The notes under the pieces are model-generated. The model saw only the letters and a program-made list of their open reading frames with translations, did not search any database and was not told where the DNA came from. From Cycas panzhihuaensis (lineage: Eukaryota > Cycadophyta), in NCBI GenBank assembly GCA_023213395.1, contig CM041465.1, positions 23,994,001 to 24,058,000 on the forward strand: a DNA stretch of 64,000 nucleotides. Reading direction: 5' to 3'. The translations under genes were made by a program, and so were the position numbers. Shown here in pieces: positions 58,569 to 64,000 of this stretch; the first letter of the stretch is position 1, and the number at the start of each line of letters is the position of its first letter.

Positions 58569-58880
58569 TGAAGGAAGGATGGATCTAGGAGATAAATCAC
58601 TCACATGCACACAATGGCAATAGAGAATGAAAAAGAAGATGAAACAAGATATGAGAGCAAGCTTGGAGGTGAGAATGAATAATGACTCCCTCCTTGAGAT
58701 TTCACCTTTTATTATTGAGGGTGAGCATTAGGGTTAGGATTTTCCCTCCTAATGACATGAACCCAAAATTACATCTAAATACACATAAAACACAATTTAT
58801 TAAGAGACTAATGCTAATAATATATCCTAAGGTCACATAATTAATCTACACAAATGACCTTGATGCATTAACCTCTTTCA
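58569..58880 (-). repeat. 5' LTR of the copia element
   Basis: The 312-bp LTR is bounded by TGAAGGAAGG and CCTCTTTCA (plus strand) with intact TG...CA ends. It is about 93-94% identical to 38190-38501 by eye. The outer flank is TGTGG, which does not match GGTAC on the other side. Confidence 0.93.
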
Positions 58881-59244
58881 TGTGGACATGTGTGCCGCCC
58901 TATCTCCTAGCCTCACATGTATCTATTACCGCTACTCATGCTGATTGTGTGTGCTCCCATTAAGAATATGGTATCGCATGAAAGGAAATGCGCATAACTT
59001 AAACAAATATCATAACACATAACTCATAACAATAATTAGCTCAAAGTGCAATCATACATATCCCTGTGCATCCGTGCACCCTCATACACATACATAAACG
59101 CGTAAATAGAAACATATGCATCGTCATATATCAAATGGGGTATCAATCACCCCGTCTATATACATCAAAATAAGCATGTGTCATATTATACAAAAGGTAT
59201 GGTACATCATCCGTGGGAAGCCAGTGTCCTTGCAGGGAGGGTAC
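58881..59244. repeat. Second copy of the 364-bp gypsy B direct repeat
   Basis: It matches 37826-38189 over its full 364 bp, with about 30 differences by eye, mostly T/A in the left copy against C/G here. It ends GAGGGTAC, exactly where the left copy meets the copia LTR, and continues here into AATCATGTGAC of gypsy B. Confidence 0.92.
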
Positions 59245-59322
59245 AATCATGTGACTACATATGGTGACTCCCTGGAGGTCCGTGCTTTCCCGTCTCTAAA
59301 ACAAAAACTCCTATATACTACC

Positions 59323-61759
59323 TTACTGCTGCCCTGCCCCTGGGGTATCATCTCCTAGTCGATGTGATCCCTCTCCTAGGGACCACATCCCTCCAAGACT
59401 CCTCCTTAGTCTCTGGGAGCCTCCTACTCCTCTCTCCTCATCCTATGGCCTCCTTAGGGTTATCGCCACCATATAGGTATATGTCCTGCTCCGCGCCGAC
59501 CTCGATGCCACCTCATCCACCAGTCGATCGTATTAGGCTTGGATATGATCTTGATTCATCTCTATGCTACGGAGCCTCTCCTCCATCCCTCTGAGACGTT
59601 CCTCCATCACTGCTAGCCAGATGCAGCCGTCCATATCCCCTCTAGCTCCTCCTTGAGACTCTAATATCTATACCTGACTCTATAGGGCATCCCTCTCAGC
59701 TCGGATGGTATCTAGCTCTGCCTACTGTCATCCCACATATGCCTTGTGCTCCTAGGGCTCTACAATCCATATATCTCTCACCCTTATCAATGGGGTGAAT
59801 GTTGTTATGTGGTCACCTGCCGATCTGGTCTCATTGCCTGCCTAGATGGGAGGCTGTTCCCCTGCGTAGGCCCAAGGGAATATCTCCTAGACTACTACCT
59901 CCACTAGTCTCTAGATGTCTGCTATACTTGTGATCCAGTACATCATGTATCAGTACATATCTATACGTGTATCAAATCAAAATCAAATTATATACATCTG
60001 GTAATCAAACGATGACAGGAGAAGGTTATGTCTCACCTAGTGTGGCTATTGGCTCCTCTACTCAGGTGACTGTTGTGCGTCAGGTACTCCACCAGTTGTA
60101 GGTACCTCCTCATCCTCGGGTACCTCCTTGGCTACTGCCTCAGCAACTAGGGCATCCCTCCTCTCCTCAGCTGGTGCAATTGCCTGTCCAGATCTCCTGA
60201 CGATCCGCAACCTCCGAGCTCGTGTCACTGGGCCCCTACTCTCCTCTGCAGCTCCTGATGGGCCTACCTATCCACCTGTAGTCCCTAATGGACCTGCCTC
60301 TCTGCCTGCAGTTCCTGATGGACCTGCCTCTCCTGCAGCTTGTGATGGGCTGTCCCCATCACCTCCATCGCCACCCTCGTCATCTCCTGGGGGCACTCCT
60401 GCCCTGCCTGCCTCATCGTCGCTATCCCATCTCACTGCTCTATATGGATCTGCTATGTAGTCTATCATGGTGAGAAGGTCTAGTGATGTGGCCTCCACTG
60501 AGTGATAGACATGAGCCTGGTCCTCAGTCCCTCTGAATCTAGTCTGCCACCTATGCACCATCGGGGCCCACTCTGAAATAAGGTGTGGTCCCCTTATTGG
60601 TGCCATTGCTCCAAAGTGGTCAAAAAACCAACACTGTAATAGAGTATTGTATGAGAGTCTGCCCCTCCCCGCTACCTGAATGGTGTCCAACTATGCGATG
60701 AGGTTCGCCGCTATGAGGGTAGCCTAGTCCATTCGCTCTCCTGCCTTGTACTGGAGCACTGCGTCCATCCAACCACCTGGAATATCCCTATGGTTTTGTT
60801 TCTAGGATATACGGAACATAATATATAATGTAATCAACTTCCTCACCTGAGGAACCCCTGACATCACCATGCTCTGGAGAGGTATCTCTCACCTCTCCCA
60901 CCTGTCTAAGCCTGTGAAGAAAGTAGCAGCCTCCCTATGTGCTACCTCATTGCTGGGTAGCACTCCTAACGTCACCATCCTCCCTATCGCCGGTACCCCC
61001 AGTATCCTCCTGACATCTCCCAGTGTCACCGATACATCCCCCACTTGTGGTAGGTGAAAGATATGTCTTTGCCTGTCCTAGTAGGACACTATATCTACCA
61101 ATAGTCTCTGATCTGATGTGTACTGGGGCATCTTCATGACCTTCATTAGGCCACATCTCAATAATATCTGCCTATCCTCCTGCGACATCATCTCTATGAA
61201 ACTGAGCATAGCCATACCTATGTTTTCGTGGTTCTCCACCGCGATCACAACCTACAAAATACCATAAAGCAAGTTAGAACTTGATCCCTAATCACCCCTC
61301 ATCCTCTGGACTGTCTCTTAGCCTCATTTGGTCGAGATTTAGGGGCAGTTGGCCTCCCATATTCTTTTTTTAGCAGTTCTGCCTTTGCACTATGCCAAAC
61401 TTCGTGGTACTGTGAAGTTTGGCCAAGGTCCCACAGCGAGCGTGGCCCCGCGACAAAGATCGCAGCACCACGATCTTTACCGCGGTGCGAGTATCACCCC
61501 CCCAAAAGGCAGGGTTTCCTACCCAAAAACCAAAAAAAATTCTTTCTAGTTAGCCATAGCCAGGCCCATTGGGACCAGGGCTGCCTAATGCCCTGGTCCC
61601 GCCTTTCTCTGGGTCTAGTTTGAACTCCTAGAGATCTTTTTTTTCCCGTATGGGGCCCAAAAATTATACAAAAAATTACAAAAAGCATTAAACTTCAAGT
61701 CACTAGATGGGTTATGGTTTCAAAGATCCCCTCACTGGGTCTGGTCGAGCGCTCGCCAT
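59323..61759 (-). pseudogene. Antisense gene in gypsy B encoding a plant-mobile-domain (PMD) protein
   Basis: The gene runs opposite to pol and can be followed as exons. A short first exon may start at ATG 61759 (MASARPDP) before a GTGAGG donor. From an acceptor at 61252 (TTTTGTAG) the frame reads VENHENIGMAMLSFIEMMSQ, then RHIFHLPQVGDVSVTLGDVR, RILGVPAIGRMVT and AATFFTGLDRW, to about 60847. After a probable intron (to about 60776) come LIAANLIAQ-type sequence and LSYNTLLQCWFFDHF, then an acidic Gly/Pro-rich tail to about 60037. The last exon (59918-59323) is a coiled-coil-like segment (LAVMEERLRGMEERLR) ending GAGQQ-TAA. FHLP...VTL.DV..ILG.P and LLQ.W are PMD hallmarks. In-frame TAG codons show decay; exact splice phases are not proven. 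Confidence 0.75.
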
Positions 61760-62482
61760 CTCTTCTCTGTGATCCTAATGGCTATCTCCCAACTCTGATT
61801 TGATGGTCTGATCTCTCTCTGCGTGCCTCCAAAGTCAGGTGGTGCTCCGGTGCGTAAGGGAAGTGCTCTGGATTCGTTTGAGAGCCCATGAAAATGAATT
61901 CCATTTTCATCGATTTTCCTTATATAGGCGGGGGCCCCGATGGGCACCTTCTCCGTTCCCACTTCTGTGACATCCTTTGAGATCATTTCTTATCTCTGGT
62001 CATCTTTTCCCTCTGGCCCTATTTCCTGTTGTGCTTCCATAGCCTTCGTTTTCACTCATTCATTCATATGCATTTATGGTGCCTCGCCGATGCATTTTTG
62101 CAGGGCCCTCCTGCCTCATTTTTTATGCCACTCTCGTGTATGCACAAGTTTATACTCGTTTGACTCGTTTCACTGTCCTGGACTTGTTTTTGCAGCCCGT
62201 TCTTGACCCTGAGGTTTCCAAAGGGAATGCTCCCTCTGTTCGGACTCATTATTTACTTTCTTAAGCAACATTTGGCATCCCAGGGTGCCCTTTTGCCGCC
62301 CGCTCTCAGCCAATGGTCAGATAGCCTACTCCTGTCCTTGGGTAGCCTCATTACTAGGTCCTCCTACCCTTCACGACCATTTATTACTTTCCATACAAGC
62401 CTCTTTTGCCTTGACTCCTACATTATTATGCATTTTCTTGCTACCAAGACATTTTCTCAACTCGTCCATGACTCTCTTCATC
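61760..62482 (-). other. Upstream region of the antisense gene in gypsy B
   Basis: No coding domain is seen. On the minus strand it leads into the antisense gene and contains the TATA box at 61920-61926. On the plus strand it precedes the second RNase H. From about 62334 it aligns with copy C again. Confidence 0.6.
61920..61926 (-). promoter_or_regulatory. TATA box of the antisense gene
   Basis: The minus strand reads GCCTATATAAGGAAAAT, a near-perfect plant TATA box, about 160 bp before the proposed ATG at 61759 and inside an otherwise GC-rich stretch (GGGGCCCCCGCC). It implies transcription independent of the LTR promoter. Confidence 0.6.
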
Positions 62483-62890
62483 TTTACTGACAACGGAAGC
62501 CGCGATAATCCTTGACCTTCTACCACTACGTGGATTCTTCGAAGCCCTTATAGGCATGATTTCCTACATTCTAGAATCTTCCTCCCTAAAGCCACCAATA
62601 ATAAAGCCAAATACATGGTCGTTATCAAAGCTCTCACTAATGCACTCTGTTTCCATCATAGATCTATTGTTCTTCTTTGCGACTCCCAAGTGGTGGTATC
62701 CCATCTACCTAAGTTTACTAGGTGCGATACCCTCACTTAAGAGCCCTCACTTTGATTGCCATATCCTTGATGGCTAATTTCTAATCCGTCGACATCCGAC
62801 ACATCCCTCGTACCCTTAATGCTGAGGCAGATAGCCTCATTTGCCTCATCCTTGAGTGCCACCTTCCTCTCCTTGTTGACCACCCCTAAG
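62483..62890 (+). pseudogene. Second RNase H-type domain of gypsy copy B, after integrase (inactivated)
   Basis: The sequence reads FTDNGSRDNP, a stop, then TTTWILRSPYRHDF, FLPKATNNKAKYMVVIKALT, IVLLCDSQVVVSHLPKF, and NAEADSL near the end (about 62818-62838). Asp at 62489-62491 and the Asp of CDSQ are kept. The Glu of NNEAEY is Lys (62603-62605, AAA), a change expected to kill catalysis. The homologue in copy C (50721-51120) has NNEAEY intact. The domain sits about 4.2 kb downstream of integrase in the uninterrupted element, beyond the antisense gene. Confidence 0.8.
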
Positions 62891-63293
62891 ACTTGCCTGA
62901 TCGCTCTGTCATCTAAGTCTCAGGCCATCACGCAGATCTCTTTATGATCTATTCGCACCTCCAAAAGCTAGCCTCTAATGAGGTTAAACTATGGCAACCA
63001 CCAAGTTTGCTCATTCACCTGATATCATCATGGACTTCTCTTTACACTCTCATGATGGGGGCAACCCCCTCATCTTTCTTAGCTTCCAGTCAATTTTTGG
63101 GTGGCACATAGGCAGCCCCTATGTTGTCTCCACCCCTGTTCTCATATCCACACCTTCCGCCATGACACTTGCTAGCATCCTTGACTCTTGTTATGATCAT
63201 GATTTACATATATATATACACATGTGCTACTGACAGTTTTATTGCCAGCATTCGCCATCGCACCATGCTTTCGAGCAACGAGGCTCTGCTGCC
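62891..63293 (+). other. Region between second RNase H and 3' LTR of copy B
   Basis: The sequence resembles copy C 51121-51497. A weakly open frame (SGHHADLFMIYSHLQKLASNEV, split by stops) might be a C-terminal extension of the RNase H frame. No known domain was recognised. Confidence 0.5.
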
Positions 63294-63300
63294 AAGGGGG
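63294..63300 (+). promoter_or_regulatory. Polypurine tract of gypsy copy B
   Basis: AAGGGGG followed by TAG and then the LTR start TGTTTCCCAAC. It serves as the plus-strand primer site. Confidence 0.75.
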
Positions 63301-63303
63301 TAG

Positions 63304-64000
63304 TGTTTCCCAACTACTAAGAATGGATATGGACAGTTTGACTTAGGTAAGCACATGTATGCTTCTTCCTTTTCACTTCTATAGTTTCTTTGGAAAGGTT
63401 GACAGAAGTATTGCCTCATTGCATGACTGACTGCTTCATTTGTATGATCACCTTGCCTCCATTTGGCTTGATCATGTTGTTTGTCATATTGCGAGCCTAT
63501 GATGACCAGTGGGACCTACCTTTCTATAAGGTAGGCATCCCCATGGCACTTTACGACCCTCTGCGCTACCTCCACATCGCCTTAAGCCCCACTTGATTTG
63601 TATGACCTGTTCATACCCTGATTTTGAGCCTTTTACCATGACGTTTCTGGGACCTTTAGCCCTTGATACTACTTTTGGCCTTATTCACATGCCTTCCGAA
63701 CTGTCCCTAGCTACCTGAATAGGAGGGCCAGCCCCTCCCTAGCCTGCCACATCATCTTTTAAGGCTCCTGGAACCCAGATTATTGCCATTTTGGCTTTTT
63801 GGTCTTGCATCACTATAAACTAAGCGGTACCGTGAAGTTTATTGCGATCTTCTTGAGTTTACCATCTTGTCATTGTTGCAACTTATTTTTTTAATCTGCC
63901 GTGGTAATTCTCACCCTTTTCATAGAATTTCCATGTGACCACTCACCTAGCTCAGCCCTATTCATGCCCTAAACACTCGATTAGGGTTGATATAGGTATA
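63304..64000 (+). repeat. 3' LTR of gypsy copy B (first 697 bp)
   Basis: It aligns from its first base with the 5' LTR at 27947, with roughly 10% differences by eye, mainly transitions. It runs off the window just at the TATA region (GATATAGGTATA). Confidence 0.9.

Larger units (their letters stand above)
38190..58880 (-). mobile_element. Ty1/copia element, minus strand, split by gypsy copy C
   Basis: The element has 312-bp LTRs at both ends (38190-38501 and 58569-58880), a polypurine tract at 38504-38512, an initiator-Met-type primer-binding site at 58555-58566, and gag, protease, integrase, RT and RNase H in copia order on the minus strand. Copy C (40990-54038) sits between integrase and RT. 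Removing C and one CGGTG leaves about 7.6 kb. The LTRs differ at about 20 of 312 sites by eye. Gag knuckle, protease, integrase and RT catalytic sites all carry replacements, so the element is dead. Lineage within copia was not resolved. Confidence 0.93.
27947..64000 (+). mobile_element. Ty3/gypsy element, copy B (3' LTR continues off window)
   Basis: This plus-strand member of the same family as copy A has a 5' LTR at 27947-30735, PBS at 30737, gag-pol at 30902-37568, an antisense PMD gene at 61759-59323, a second RNase H domain at 62483-62890, a polypurine tract at 63294-63300 and the start of the 3' LTR at 63304. It is split by a copia insertion (38190-58880) that is bordered by a 364-bp direct repeat. 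Without that insertion it would be about 17 kb. The 5' and 3' LTRs differ by roughly 10% over the first several hundred bases by eye, mostly transitions, so it is old. The halves might come from two different insertions (see findings). Confidence 0.85.

Noticed and set aside
61494-61986. Minus-strand ORFs upstream of the antisense gene
   Set aside because: They overlap the TATA box and intron region, lack domains and are not testable in copy C, where the region is absent.

Overview
The window is plant nuclear DNA made of repeats only: nested LTR retrotransposons around one decayed 35S ribosomal DNA unit. I see no host protein gene that I would defend. Plant 18S, 5.8S and 26S signatures, Ty3/gypsy Tat-like and Ty1/copia elements, and transition-rich decay (TG/CA and TA where CG is expected) point to a seed plant with heavy cytosine methylation. 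A long ITS1 (about 0.67 kb), a very long intergenic spacer and 13-17 kb elements suggest a gymnosperm; that placement is an inference.

Layout. 1-10886: gypsy copy A, minus strand, running off the left edge, with its 5' LTR at 8041-10886. 10887-27946: the rDNA relic. It holds an IGS array of about 320-bp units, 18S (13717-15549), ITS1, 5.8S (16217-16379), ITS2, 26S (16622-19500, with a roughly 0.45 kb deletion), then more spacer arrays (57 bp, 51 bp, and 351/411 bp) and a scrap of a copia element. 27947-64000: gypsy copy B, plus strand, running off the right edge. Copy B is interrupted by a minus-strand copia element (38190-58880). That copia is itself interrupted by gypsy copy C (40990-54038), which has 2541-bp LTRs and a perfect 5-bp target duplication (CGGTG).

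Architecture of the gypsy family, read from three copies: LTR of 2.5-2.85 kb, a primer-binding site starting TGGCGACC, gag with a C-x2-H-x4-H-x4-C knuckle, protease (DNGS), RT (FMDD), RNase H, integrase (DDE). Two unusual parts follow integrase. One is an antisense, apparently multi-exon gene encoding a plant-mobile-domain (PMD) protein with its own TATA box. The other is a second RNase H-type domain (DG-SRGNPG ... NNEAEY ... CDSQVVVSHL) placed just before the 3' LTR. Copy C keeps the second RNase H but lacks the antisense gene.

History inferred: the rDNA unit decayed, gypsy A and B lie in its spacer in opposite orientations, copia entered B, and C entered copia. The copia is flanked by a 364-bp direct repeat of gypsy sequence instead of a 5-bp duplication, which suggests ectopic recombination. 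Copy C is the youngest insertion and keeps its CpGs, but it is full of 1-3 base losses at CAG/CTG/CCTGG sites that differ between its own LTRs. This looks more like a base-calling or consensus artefact at methylated CHG sites than real decay.
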